Origin: Pararhizobium qamdonense
GTDB lineage: Bacteria; Pseudomonadota; Alphaproteobacteria; Rhizobiales; Rhizobiaceae
Direction: 5' to 3'
Length of the DNA: 64,000 nt
Assembly (NCBI RefSeq): GCF_029277445.1
Contig: NZ_CP119566.1
Span: forward strand, 1,738,001-1,802,000
In this document: piece after piece, positions 43,887 to 52,002 of the stretch
Position numbering within the stretch: the first letter of the stretch is position 1
Layout of the letters: the number at the start of each line of letters is the position of its first letter
Program-made: the position numbers and the translations under genes
The notes under the pieces: model-generated
What the model saw: only the letters and a program-made list of their open reading frames with translations
Databases searched by the model: none
What the model was told of the DNA's origin: nothing

Positions 43887-44020
43887 GCGGAAACCTTGGC
43901 GGCAAATGCGGGATTGCGACCTTTTAGCCAGGAATGCGGCAATCCTTTGATCACACTGGAAAAGAGACGGTGTTACCGCTATGCGGTAGGACGCGCTTCA
44001 AACAGTCACGGGTGTCCTTC

Positions 44021-44608
44021 ATGGCCTTTCTCATTCTCGGTATCATCATTTTTCTCGGCATCCATTTTATCAAAAGTTTTGCGCCCGGCGTTCGCGCTGC
44101 GGTCGTCGAACAGGGCGGCACCGGGCTCTGGCATGCCATTCACGGTTTCTGCGCGCTTCTGGGCCTCTGTCTCATCGCCTACGGCTTCGACGTGTCGCGC
44201 GCGACGACCGGCATTCTCTATACGCCGCCGAAATTCATGACCCATATCGCCCTGACGCTGATGCTGATTGCCTTCATCTGTCTGGCGGCGGCCTTCCTGC
44301 CTGCCGGCAAGATCAGGGCTGTGACGAAACATCCGGCGGTTCTCGCCATCAAGATCTGGGCGCTGGCACATCTGATGGCCAATGGCGAGGTCAATTCAGT
44401 GCTGCTGTTTAGCACGTTCCTCGTCTGGGGCGTGCTTTTGCGCATCTCGATGAAGCGCCGCTGGCGCGCCGGCCATGTCACGCATCCGGTCTTCGTTTCC
44501 TACAAATATGATGTGATCGCGGTCCTTATCGCTCTTGCCGTCTACGTCCTGTTTGTCTGGAAGTTGCATGAGCTTTTGATCGGCGTTGCACCGATTGTCA
44601 TGGGCTAA
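44021..44608 (+). CDS. nnrU: NnrU family membrane protein
   Basis: 195 residues with about six transmembrane helices. The first is LILGIIIFLGIHFIKSF. KFMTHIALTLMLIAFICLAAAF and IKIWALAHLMANGEVNSVLLF match NnrU, a membrane protein linked to nitrite and nitric oxide metabolism in denitrifiers. No denitrification genes or clear NnrR/FNR box are seen, so here the family role may be more general. The start at ATG 44021 has a weak ribosome site. Confidence 0.82.
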   Translation: MAFLILGIIIFLGIHFIKSFAPGVRAAVVEQGGTGLWHAIHGFCALLGLCLIAYGFDVSRATTGILYTPPKFMTHIALTLMLIAFICLAAAFLPAGKIRAVTKHPAVLAIKIWALAHLMANGEVNSVLLFSTFLVWGVLLRISMKRRWRAGHVTHPVFVSYKYDVIAVLIALAVYVLFVWKLHELLIGVAPIVMG

Positions 44609-44726
44609 ACGGCTCGAACGGGCGCTAAATCGCGCTGCCCCCTTACAACGGCGCCAAAATACGGTAGAAGCGCGGAAATCTTTACATTCATCTTTGCAGG
44701 GAAGGCCGGGCAACCGGAACTTAGGA

Positions 44727-45398
44727 ATGGCGAACCAGGACGAAAGCTTTATCCGCGAAGTCAACGAAGAACTGCGCTCCGAACAGGTGAAAGCCGTCTG
44801 GACCCGGTTTGGCAGCGTCATCATCGGGATCGCAATTCTCATCGTTGCCGGCACGATCGGCAAGGTTGGATATGAATACTGGCATGAGACATCGGCCTCG
44901 CAGTCCGGCGACGAATTCCTGGCGGCCTTGACGCTGTCACGCGAAAACAAGACCGATGAAGCGCTGACCGCTCTGGCAACGCTCGAAAAGGACGGCTACG
45001 GCGCCTATCCGGTTCTGGCAAAAATGCGGGCTGCAACCCTGCAGGTGCAGAAGGGCGATACGCCAGGTGCCATCACCGCGTTCTCCGATATTGCCAAGGA
45101 TGCCTCCTTGCCGCAGGCGATGCGCGATGCCGCCCGCATGCGTGGCGCCTATCTTCTGGTCGATACCGGCACGTATGAGCAGGTTTCGGCCGAGGCCGAA
45201 CAACTGGCCGTGCCTGGCAACGGCCTGCGCCACTCCGCCCGCGAAGCGCTTGGGCTTGCCGCCTACAAGGCCGGTGACATGGCCAAGGCGAAGACCTGGT
45301 TCCAGCAGATTACCGATGATGCCGAAACGCCGCGCAATCTGGCAAACCGCGCCCAGATGCTGCTTGATCTGATTGCCGCCAGCGGAAAGGCGTCCTGA
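44727..45398 (+). CDS. YfgM-like tetratricopeptide protein (single membrane anchor)
   Basis: 223 residues from MANQDESFIREVNEELRSEQ. One membrane helix near residues 31-49 (GSVIIGIAILIVAGTIGKVGY), then periplasmic TPR-like helices (ALTALATLEKDGYGAYPVLAKM, MAKAKTWFQQITDDAETPRNL). This is the YfgM/DUF2133 type, which in E. coli associates with SecYEG and periplasmic chaperones. It precedes der as in many alphaproteobacteria, but the bamB gene usually found between them is absent. Confidence 0.85.
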   Translation: MANQDESFIREVNEELRSEQVKAVWTRFGSVIIGIAILIVAGTIGKVGYEYWHETSASQSGDEFLAALTLSRENKTDEALTALATLEKDGYGAYPVLAKMRAATLQVQKGDTPGAITAFSDIAKDASLPQAMRDAARMRGAYLLVDTGTYEQVSAEAEQLAVPGNGLRHSAREALGLAAYKAGDMAKAKTWFQQITDDAETPRNLANRAQMLLDLIAASGKAS

Positions 45399-45466
45399 AC
45401 GGGCGCTTCAGAAAACAACATTGGAGCGTGACCGGTTTGCGGCCGCTCTGAGGACAGGATTATTCG

Positions 45467-46888
45467 ATGAACTTCACCGTCGCCATCGTTGGGCGCCCCA
45501 ATGTCGGAAAGTCGACGCTTTTCAACCGTCTGGTTGGCAAGAAGCTGGCGCTTGTCGATGATACACCGGGTGTGACCCGCGACCGCCGTCCGGGCGACGC
45601 CAAGCTCGTCGATCTGCGTTTCACCATCATCGATACCGCTGGTCTTGAGCAATCCGGACCGGAAACCCTGCAGGGCCGCATGTGGCTGCAGACGGAAGCT
45701 GCCATTGAAGAGGCCGACCTGACGCTGTTCGTGGTCGACGCCAAATACGGCCTGACGCCGGCCGACGAGACGCTCGGCAAAATGCTGCGCCGCCGCGGCA
45801 AGCCGGTCGTGCTGGTTGCCAACAAGTCGGAAGCCAAGGGCTCGGACGGCGGCTATTACGATGCGTTCACGCTGGGGCTCGGCGAACCCGTCGCCATCTC
45901 CGCCGAACACGGCCAGGGCATGATCGACCTGCGCGACGCGATCGTTGCGGCACTTGGCGAAGACCGCGCCTTTCCGCCCGAAATTGACGAGCCTGAGACC
46001 AATGTCGATCTTCGCGGCGAAGAAGACCTGGAAGACGACGATTACGAGCCGGAATATGATGATACCAAGCCGTTGCGCGTGGCGATCATCGGCCGCCCGA
46101 ACGCCGGCAAATCGACGCTGATCAACCGCTTCCTCGGCGAAGACCGGCTTTTGACCGGCCCGGAAGCAGGCATCACCCGCGACAGCATTTCGGTCGAATG
46201 GGACTGGCGCGGCCGCACCATCAAGATGTTCGACACCGCCGGCATGCGCAAGAAGGCGCGGGTGCAGGAAAAGCTCGAAAAGCTCTCCGTCGCCGACAGC
46301 CTGCGCTCCATCCGCTTTGCCGAATCCGTCGTGATCGTCTTTGACGCGACGATTCCGTTCGAGAAGCAGGACCTGCAACTGGTCGATCTCGTCGCCCGCG
46401 AAGGCCGCGCCGCGATCCTTGCCTTCAACAAATGGGATCTGGTCGAGGACACCCAGGCGCTGCTGGCTGATCTGCGCGAAAAGACCGAACGCCTGCTGCC
46501 GCAGGTGCGCGGCATCCGCGCTGTGCCGATCTCCGGCCAGACCGGCTACGGTCTCGACAAGCTGATGCAGTCGATCATCGATACCGACAAGACCTGGAAC
46601 CGCCGCATCTCCACCGCCAAACTCAACAAGTGGCTGGAATCGCAGCAGATCCAGCATCCGCCGCCGGCCGTGTCCGGCCGCCGCCTGAAGCTGAAATACA
46701 TGACCCAGGTCAAGGCCCGCCCGCCGGGTTTCATGATCTCCTGCACGCGGCCGGAATCCGTTCCGGAAAGCTATATCCGCTATTTGACTAACGGCCTTCG
46801 CGCCGATTTCGAAATGCCGGGCGTTCCCATCCGCATCCATCTGCGGGCGTCCGAAAACCCGTTCGAGAACCGCAAGAAGAAGCGGTAA
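45467..46888 (+). CDS. der: Ribosome biogenesis GTPase Der
   Basis: 473 residues with two GTPase domains. The first P-loop [14 protein letters not shown] is near residue 8, with DTAGLEQ and NKSE; the second [17 protein letters not shown] is near 208, with [10 protein letters not shown] and NKWD. A C-terminal KH-like domain follows ([22 protein letters not shown]). Der helps mature the 50S subunit. It is 68 bp after the YfgM-like gene and shares its 3' terminator with a convergent toxin gene. Confidence 0.97.
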   Translation: MNFTVAIVGRPNVGKSTLFNRLVGKKLALVDDTPGVTRDRRPGDAKLVDLRFTIIDTAGLEQSGPETLQGRMWLQTEAAIEEADLTLFVVDAKYGLTPADETLGKMLRRRGKPVVLVANKSEAKGSDGGYYDAFTLGLGEPVAISAEHGQGMIDLRDAIVAALGEDRAFPPEIDEPETNVDLRGEEDLEDDDYEPEYDDTKPLRVAIIGRPNAGKSTLINRFLGEDRLLTGPEAGITRDSISVEWDWRGRTIKMFDTAGMRKKARVQEKLEKLSVADSLRSIRFAESVVIVFDATIPFEKQDLQLVDLVAREGRAAILAFNKWDLVEDTQALLADLREKTERLLPQVRGIRAVPISGQTGYGLDKLMQSIIDTDKTWNRRISTAKLNKWLESQQIQHPPPAVSGRRLKLKYMTQVKARPPGFMISCTRPESVPESYIRYLTNGLRADFEMPGVPIRIHLRASENPFENRKKKR

Positions 46889-46892
46889 GGCT

Positions 46893-46913
46893 TGGTAGGG
46901 CGTTGCCCTACCA
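46893..46913. terminator. Bidirectional terminator between der and vapC
   Basis: TGGTAGGGC (46893-46901), GTT loop, GCCCTACCA (46905-46913). It starts 4 bp after the der stop and covers the last two codons of the convergent toxin gene. Confidence 0.8.
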
Positions 46914-47297
46914 GGTGATGAAGGTCGGGCTATAGGCGGCGATCTTGCTATCGCGGGTGACGAGGATCAGCGGCTCGGTAATGGATTGAGCGATCAGCAG
47001 GCGGTCGAACGGGTCGGCATGCGTGGTGCTCAGATGCCCGACGGCGGCGGCATGAGCAATCGAGATGTCCAGGAAATCATACCCGACACTGGTAAAATGC
47101 CGGATCGCCTCTTGGGCATCGAAGGGCGGGCTATCCTTTCGGCCGAGCCGGAATTTTATCGCAATTTCCCAGATACTTGCGGCCGAGACGAAAACGTCAT
47201 TGCTTCGGCTCGCTAGTATTTGCCTGATATCGACCGGCAGGCGATGGACGGCAGTCAAACTCCATATCGCCACATGTGTGTCGAGAAGCAGCCTCAT
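46908..47297 (-). CDS. Type II toxin, VapC-like PIN-domain ribonuclease
   Basis: 129 residues. PIN residues: Asp in LLLDTHVAIWSL (residue 6), Glu in SIWEIAIKFRLG (near 44), and Asp in HADPFDRLLIAQS (near 95). VapC proteins of this subgroup begin exactly like this (LLDTHVAIW). It overlaps the antitoxin stop by 4 bp (ATGA), so it is co-translated. The C-terminal codons (FITW) lie inside the der terminator hairpin. Confidence 0.9.
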   Translation of the reverse strand: MRLLLDTHVAIWSLTAVHRLPVDIRQILASRSNDVFVSAASIWEIAIKFRLGRKDSPPFDAQEAIRHFTSVGYDFLDISIAHAAAVGHLSTTHADPFDRLLIAQSITEPLILVTRDSKIAAYSPTFITW

Positions 47298-47548
47298 TCC
47301 GGCTTGACGCCGAAGAGTTCGGCAATTTCGTCATCCAAAGCGTTGAAGTCTTCGAGAGACATGTCCGGAAACTGCCCTTCAAGAAGGCCCAATCGTCTTG
47401 GCGGCTTTTCGTCAGTTGCGATCGCTACCAGCCGCGCCGCCGGCTTGCCGTCGCGCGCGATGATGATCTCGTCTTCCGCGCCGCTCTCAACGGCACTGAC
47501 AAGTTGGGAAAGGCGCGTCTTGGCTTCCAGCATGTTGACGGTGGTCAT
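47294..47548 (-). CDS. Type II antitoxin, Phd/YefM family
   Basis: 84 residues from MTTVNMLEAKTRLSQLVSAV, with AAGGA 8 bases upstream of ATG 47548. A GTG one codon earlier is a less likely start. The Phd fold is clear: EAKTRLSQLVSAVESG, then IIIARDGKPAARLVAI. The acidic C-terminus (EDFNALDDEIAELFG) should bind the PIN toxin encoded immediately downstream. A palindrome directly upstream is the likely operator. Confidence 0.88.
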   Translation of the reverse strand: MTTVNMLEAKTRLSQLVSAVESGAEDEIIIARDGKPAARLVAIATDEKPPRRLGLLEGQFPDMSLEDFNALDDEIAELFGVKPE

Positions 47549-47557
47549 CACAATTTT

Positions 47558-47579
47558 CCTTGGCTAAGGTTGACCAAGG
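47558..47579 (-). promoter_or_regulatory. Palindrome upstream of the third phd/vapC pair
   Basis: CCTTGG (47558-47563) and CCAAGG (47574-47579) form an inverted repeat with centres 16 bp apart, 10 bp upstream of the antitoxin start. It is the probable autoregulatory site. Confidence 0.5.
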
Positions 47580-47611
47580 GTAAGGCTGCTGCCGGAAAAT
47601 TGCAAGATCGT

Positions 47612-48532
47612 CTACGCGGTGCCGTTCAGTTTGTCCCTGGAGACAAGGGCGCCATGATGCTGGATGACTGTTGCTGCCGTCTCCGCTGCAAATCGTGCCG
47701 CTTTGCCGGCGTCGCCATCGATGGCGTAGCGGGCGAGGAATGCACCGTTGAAACTGTCGCCGGCACTTGTGGTATCGACGATCCGGTCGACCGTGGCAGA
47801 GGGAGCGAACTGGAGCGGTGCATCGCCAAAACTCAGCGTCACGCCCTTTGGTCCGTCCTTGACGACAATATTTTCGACGCCGAGAGCGCGATAACGCGCG
47901 ATGGTCGCTGCGATATCGGCGTCGCCAAAATGTGCGGCTTCGTCATCAAAACTCGGCATGACAAGGCTAGCGGCGCGGGCACCGGCCGAGATGGTTTCCA
48001 GCATATGATGCTTGTCATCCCACAGACGCGGGCGGATGTTGGGATCGAAGACGACGCGTTTGCCCGCAGCCTTGGCGCGGCGCAGTTCCAAAAGCAGGGT
48101 TTCGACGGCAGAGGGCGCCAGAATGGCAAGCGTGATGCCGGAAAAGACGATGATATCGCAGGCTTCGATGGCGGCGCGCAGATGGGCGGCATCGTCGGCC
48201 AGGGTCTTGGCCGCGGACGCCGAGCGCCAATAGGAGAAGCTGCGCTCGCCGTCTTTCAGGTGGATCATATAGAGCCCGGGCGAACGGCCCTCGACGCGGC
48301 GGATAAAGCCCGTGCCGACGCCGGTCTTTTCGATGAAGGCCAGCATCTCGCCGGACACTGTATCGGTGCCGACGGCGGTAAGGTAATCAACCTTCCAGTC
48401 GTGGGGCAGGAAGAGCCGGGCATAATAGGCGGTGTTGAACGTGTCGCCGGCATAGCCCTTGCGCAGCAGATCGTCCTCAGCCTGCATCAGTTCCACCATG
48501 CATTCGCCGATCGAAAGCAGCCTGCCCGCCAT
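47612..48532 (-). CDS. kdgK: PfkB-family sugar kinase, probably 2-keto-3-deoxygluconate kinase
   Basis: 306 residues from MAGRLLSIGECMVELM, with GGGGGAG 6 bases upstream. PfkB motifs: GYAGDTFNTAYYARL near residue 28 and the anion-hole/catalytic Asp motif DTTSAGDSFNGAF near 255. FDPNIRPRLWDD is typical of KDG kinases. It would phosphorylate 2-keto-3-deoxygluconate for the Entner-Doudoroff aldolase. It is 13 bp after the Ldh2-family gene, so the two form an operon. Fructokinase or ribokinase activity is less likely. Confidence 0.82.
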   Translation of the reverse strand: MAGRLLSIGECMVELMQAEDDLLRKGYAGDTFNTAYYARLFLPHDWKVDYLTAVGTDTVSGEMLAFIEKTGVGTGFIRRVEGRSPGLYMIHLKDGERSFSYWRSASAAKTLADDAAHLRAAIEACDIIVFSGITLAILAPSAVETLLLELRRAKAAGKRVVFDPNIRPRLWDDKHHMLETISAGARAASLVMPSFDDEAAHFGDADIAATIARYRALGVENIVVKDGPKGVTLSFGDAPLQFAPSATVDRIVDTTSAGDSFNGAFLARYAIDGDAGKAARFAAETAATVIQHHGALVSRDKLNGTA

Positions 48533-48545
48533 GAAATTCTCCCCC

Positions 48546-49556
48546 TTATTCATGTTTTGCGAAGGCGGAGATACGTCTTACCAGCGCGGAAGGCAAGCGG
48601 ATGCCGTCCCGGCGGGCCTGCACCCAGTTCTCGTATTTGGATGCGCCGGGAATATGGATCCCGTAGCCGCTGGAAAGCCGCATCAACTGTGCGTCCAGCC
48701 TGTCTTCAAAGTTTGCGTCCAGCAGAGAGGGGGAAATGGCGATCACCGTCAGGCCGCTGCCGGGCGAGGCGTTGCCACTGGCAAAATCGGGTGCATCGAG
48801 TGACCAGTTGGCACCGCTCAGCCCGGCAGACAGCATCTCCACCATCAGCGCGATATTGGCGCCGCGCGATCCGCCGAAGGCGAGCATCGCGCCCCTGATC
48901 GCCGCTGCCGCATCGGTTGTCGGCTGTCCCGCCATATCGACAGCCCACCCTTGCGGAATAGGCTCGCCACGCTCGGCGGCTCCGCGAATATTGACGAATG
49001 CGGTGGCGCTTGAAGATTGGTCGATCACCAGCGGCGCGCCATTGCTGCGGGGAGCGCCAAAGGCAAGTGGATTGGTGCAATAGACCGGTTTGGAGCCGCC
49101 GGATCCTGTCAGAAGTGCCGGACCGTTGGTGGCGGCAATGCCGACGAGGCCGTGCTCTGCCAGCCGCAAGACATAGTCTCCCAGTTCGCCGGATGTGTAG
49201 CTGTTGAACTGGGCGAAAAGCGCGATGCCGTAGGTTTTGGCCTTGCTGACCAGATCGTCCAGGGCGCGATCGAAACCGGTCTGCGCGATGCCGCCATCGG
49301 CATCGATGCGGATCAGGGCTGGCGCGGGATCGGTTCTTTTCGGTTCTGCGCCGCCATGAATGCGGCCTGCGCAAAGCGCTTCGAGATAGTCGGCCAGATG
49401 GGAAAAGCCGACGGCAGCGGAGCCGCGTGCCTCGGCATCGACGGTGGCGCGGGCCAGCGAAGCTGCCATGGCAGCACTGCCTCCGGCACCCTTAACGGCG
49501 GCGACCGCCAGCGCGTGCGCGTCCGAAAGGCTTGTCGTAACGATGTCCCCGGTCAT
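48546..49556 (-). CDS. Ldh2/malate dehydrogenase family NAD(P)H-dependent oxidoreductase
   Basis: 336 residues from MTGDIVTTSLSDAHALAVAA, with GGAG 6 bases upstream. The Ldh2/YlbC/ComC fold is shown by GFSHLADYLEALCAG near residue 45, IAATNGPALLTGSGGSKPVYCTNPLAFGAP near 150, and SGYGIHIPGASKYENWVQARRDGI at the end (positions about 300-325). Relatives reduce 2-keto acids, cyclic imino acids or 2,3-diketo sugars. Pairing with a KDG kinase suggests a sugar-acid catabolic step; the substrate is not known. Confidence 0.85.
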   Translation of the reverse strand: MTGDIVTTSLSDAHALAVAAVKGAGGSAAMAASLARATVDAEARGSAAVGFSHLADYLEALCAGRIHGGAEPKRTDPAPALIRIDADGGIAQTGFDRALDDLVSKAKTYGIALFAQFNSYTSGELGDYVLRLAEHGLVGIAATNGPALLTGSGGSKPVYCTNPLAFGAPRSNGAPLVIDQSSSATAFVNIRGAAERGEPIPQGWAVDMAGQPTTDAAAAIRGAMLAFGGSRGANIALMVEMLSAGLSGANWSLDAPDFASGNASPGSGLTVIAISPSLLDANFEDRLDAQLMRLSSGYGIHIPGASKYENWVQARRDGIRLPSALVRRISAFAKHE

Positions 49557-49710
49557 TCCGTCTCCAAGTGGCGGTGATACTCCAACCTTGCCATCATCAT
49601 TTTTGCATCGCCGTTGGTCAATTGCCGCAAACGGCCGGAAAGGCCGTTTACTCGCACCTGCAGCAACGATACATCTTGCAGCATATCCTTGTGATCGCGG
49701 AGCTTTTTTG

Positions 49711-51354
49711 ATGGCATCTCCCTTGAAGTCCAATCCCGATTGGTGGCGTGGCGCGGTGATCTACCAGGTCTATCCACGCTCTTTCCAGGATACGACGGGG
49801 GATGGGCTGGGCGACCTCAAGGGGGTGACGCAGCGGCTGGCGCATATTGCCAGCCTTGGTGTCGATGCGATCTGGCTGTCGCCATTCTTCACCTCGCCAA
49901 TGGCCGACATGGGCTATGACGTCTCGGATTATTGCGATGTCGATCCGATGTTCGGAACGCTTGCCGATTTCGATAGTCTGCTGAAGACCGCGCATCAGCT
50001 CGGCATCCGGGTCATCATCGACCAGGTGATCTCGCATACCTCCGACCAGCACCCTTGGTTCAAGGAAAGCCGCTCTGATCGCACCAACGCGAAAGCCGAC
50101 TGGTATGTCTGGGCCGACCCGAAGCCGGATGGAACCGCGCCGAACAACTGGATGTCGATCTTCGGCGGTCCGGGCTGGGAATGGGACGGCGTGCGCAAGC
50201 AATATTACATGCACAATTTCCTGGGCTCGCAGCCGGACCTTAACTTCCACAATCCGGATGTGCAGGAAGCGCTGCTTGAAACCGTGCGTTTCTGGTTGAA
50301 GCGCGGCGTCGATGGCTTTCGGCTCGACACCGTGAACTTCTATTTTCACGACAAGGAACTGCGCGATAATCCGCCGCTGGTTTACGATCCCGACGCGATC
50401 GGCTTGGACGCTCCCGACGTCAACCCTTACGGCATGCAGAACCATCTCTACGACAAGACGCAGCCTGAAAATGTCGGCTTCCTGCAGCGGTTTCGCGCCT
50501 TGCTCGACGAATTCGGCGATCGGGCTTCGGTCGGCGAAGTCGGCGATGGGGCGCGCTCGCTGAAGACCGTGGCGGCCTATACCGGCGGCGGCGACAAGCT
50601 GCACATGTGCTACACGTTCGACCTCTTGGGCCCCGATTTTACCGCCAGCCATATCCGCCGCTGTGTCCAGGCGTTTCAGGACGCCGTCACCGATGGCTGG
50701 GTCTGCTGGGCATTTTCCAACCATGACGTGACGCGTCATATCAGCCGGTTCACGCACACGGTTGAGGAGCGCGAACGGGTGGCCAAGCTGGCGATCTCGG
50801 TACTGTCAGCGCTGCGCGGTTCGATCTGCCTTTATCAGGGTGAGGAACTGGCTTTGCCGGAGGCGGACTTGCAGGTAGAAGATCTGCGCGATCCCTACGG
50901 CATCCGCTTCTGGCCGGCCTTCAAGGGCCGCGACGGATGCCGCACGCCAATGGTCTGGGAAAAGAAGACCGATCATGCCGGTTTTTCCAGCGCCAAGCCA
51001 TGGCTGCCGGTGCCGGCGGAACACTTTCCCCTGGCTGCAGACCAGCAGCAGGACGCTGGCTCGGTGCTTGATCACTATCGTCAGACCCTGGCCTTCAGAA
51101 AGGCGCATACACCGCTTTTGGACGGCACGATGACCTTCCTCGACACAAACCAGGACATCCTGGCGTTCACGCGTGAAAAGGCCGGTGAAAAGCTGCTGTT
51201 CATTTTCAACCTGCACCGCGGTCCGCAGACCGTCGATCTGCCGAAAGGTTTGGTAATTACGGAGGCGGTGCCGATGCCGAGCTTTTCCCCTCAGACGGTT
51301 GATGGACAGATCGTGCTGGAGGCGATGGACGTGTTTTGCGGGCGTGTTGGATGA
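49711..51354 (+). CDS. GH13 alpha-glucosidase / oligo-1,6-glucosidase-like
   Basis: 547 residues from MASPLKSNPDWWRGAVIYQVYP. Catalytic residues in family order: nucleophile Asp in DGFRLDTVNFYF (near residue 205), acid/base Glu in SVGEVGDGA (near 272), and Asp in FSNHDVTRH (near 336). IYQVYPRSFQDTTGDGLGDLKG is region I-like. No signal peptide, so it is cytoplasmic and likely acts on imported sucrose, maltose or trehalose-type sugars. GGAG 8 bases upstream. It is divergent from the Ldh2/KDG kinase operon; no sugar transporter adjoins it. Confidence 0.9.
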   Translation: MASPLKSNPDWWRGAVIYQVYPRSFQDTTGDGLGDLKGVTQRLAHIASLGVDAIWLSPFFTSPMADMGYDVSDYCDVDPMFGTLADFDSLLKTAHQLGIRVIIDQVISHTSDQHPWFKESRSDRTNAKADWYVWADPKPDGTAPNNWMSIFGGPGWEWDGVRKQYYMHNFLGSQPDLNFHNPDVQEALLETVRFWLKRGVDGFRLDTVNFYFHDKELRDNPPLVYDPDAIGLDAPDVNPYGMQNHLYDKTQPENVGFLQRFRALLDEFGDRASVGEVGDGARSLKTVAAYTGGGDKLHMCYTFDLLGPDFTASHIRRCVQAFQDAVTDGWVCWAFSNHDVTRHISRFTHTVEERERVAKLAISVLSALRGSICLYQGEELALPEADLQVEDLRDPYGIRFWPAFKGRDGCRTPMVWEKKTDHAGFSSAKPWLPVPAEHFPLAADQQQDAGSVLDHYRQTLAFRKAHTPLLDGTMTFLDTNQDILAFTREKAGEKLLFIFNLHRGPQTVDLPKGLVITEAVPMPSFSPQTVDGQIVLEAMDVFCGRVG

Positions 51355-51383
51355 AGTCCGCGACCGGCTGGGGGGTCGAAAAC

Positions 51384-51398
51384 TATCATAAAATGATA
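51384..51398 (+). promoter_or_regulatory. Perfect palindrome upstream of parDE
   Basis: TATCAT (51384-51389), AAA, ATGATA (51393-51398), located 35 bp before the antitoxin start. It is A/T-rich and probably overlaps the promoter; likely the ParD operator. Confidence 0.5.
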
Positions 51399-51433
51399 TA
51401 GATTGGCCTATGACTGTTTTCAGGAGCGGCAAG

Positions 51434-51700
51434 ATGGCATCCAGTTATACCTTGGGCACCCATTACGAAGGGTTCATTCGCGATCTTCTCGAAAGCGGCC
51501 GTTATGCCAGCGCCAGCGAAATCGTGCGCGACGGCCTGCGTGCCCTGGAGGAGCGGGAGCAAGTTCGCGCTGCTAAGATGCAGGTGTTGAAAGCGGCGAT
51601 CGATGAGGGTTTCGCCAGCGGCGAATCGGAGCCCCTCGATATGGATTCGATAAAGGCGGAGGCACGGTTGGCCTTTGCGAAATCCGCCCGTGGCGCTTGA
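51434..51700 (+). CDS. Type II antitoxin, ParD family
   Basis: 88 residues from MASSYTLGTHYEGFIRDLLE. CAGGAG at 51421-51426 is 7 bases before ATG 51434. The ribbon-helix-helix ParD/CC2985 pattern is clear: YEGFIRDLLESGRYASASEIVRDGLRALEERE covers the DNA-binding fold and dimer helix. The C-terminal part binds ParE. The toxin start lies inside its last codons (11-bp overlap), so the two are co-translated. Confidence 0.9.
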   Translation: MASSYTLGTHYEGFIRDLLESGRYASASEIVRDGLRALEEREQVRAAKMQVLKAAIDEGFASGESEPLDMDSIKAEARLAFAKSARGA

Positions 51701-51986
51701 GATCCGCAGTCAACCCAAGGCGAAAGCCGACCTGACTGATATCTGGCTCTATATCGCGCGTGACAACGAACCTGCTGCAGACAGGGTGCTGGATCGCATT
51801 CAGTCTGTTCTCGCCACTCTTGCAGCGCAACCGGATGCGGGGCGCCTGAGGCTTGAACTTCACGAGGGTCTGCGCAGCTTTCCGATTGGCAATTACATTG
51901 TGTTCTATACCTCTGATGAAACGGCTTTGACCGTGGTCCGCGTGCTCAGCCGGTTTCGTGATATCTCAGAGGACATGATGCGTTAG
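51690..51986 (+). CDS. Type II toxin, RelE/ParE family
   Basis: 98 residues from GTG 51690 (read MALEIRSQPKAKADLTDIWL), overlapping parD by 11 bp. RelE/ParE fold: KAKADLTDIWLYIARDNEPAAD helix pair, GRLRLELHEGLRSFPIGNYIVFY strands, then VVRVLSRFRDI. ParE toxins inhibit DNA gyrase; RelE relatives cut mRNA. Pairing with a ParD-type antitoxin favours ParE. Its gene ends 16 bp before the stop of the convergent adenine deaminase gene. Confidence 0.9.
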   Translation: MALEIRSQPKAKADLTDIWLYIARDNEPAADRVLDRIQSVLATLAAQPDAGRLRLELHEGLRSFPIGNYIVFYTSDETALTVVRVLSRFRDISEDMMR

Positions 51987-52002
51987 GCGATCGAGCACCC
52001 TT

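Noticed and set aside
47276..48898. 540-residue plus-strand frame over the antitoxin, KDG kinase and Ldh2 genes
   Set aside because: Antisense to three supported genes, with no domain or ribosome site of its own.
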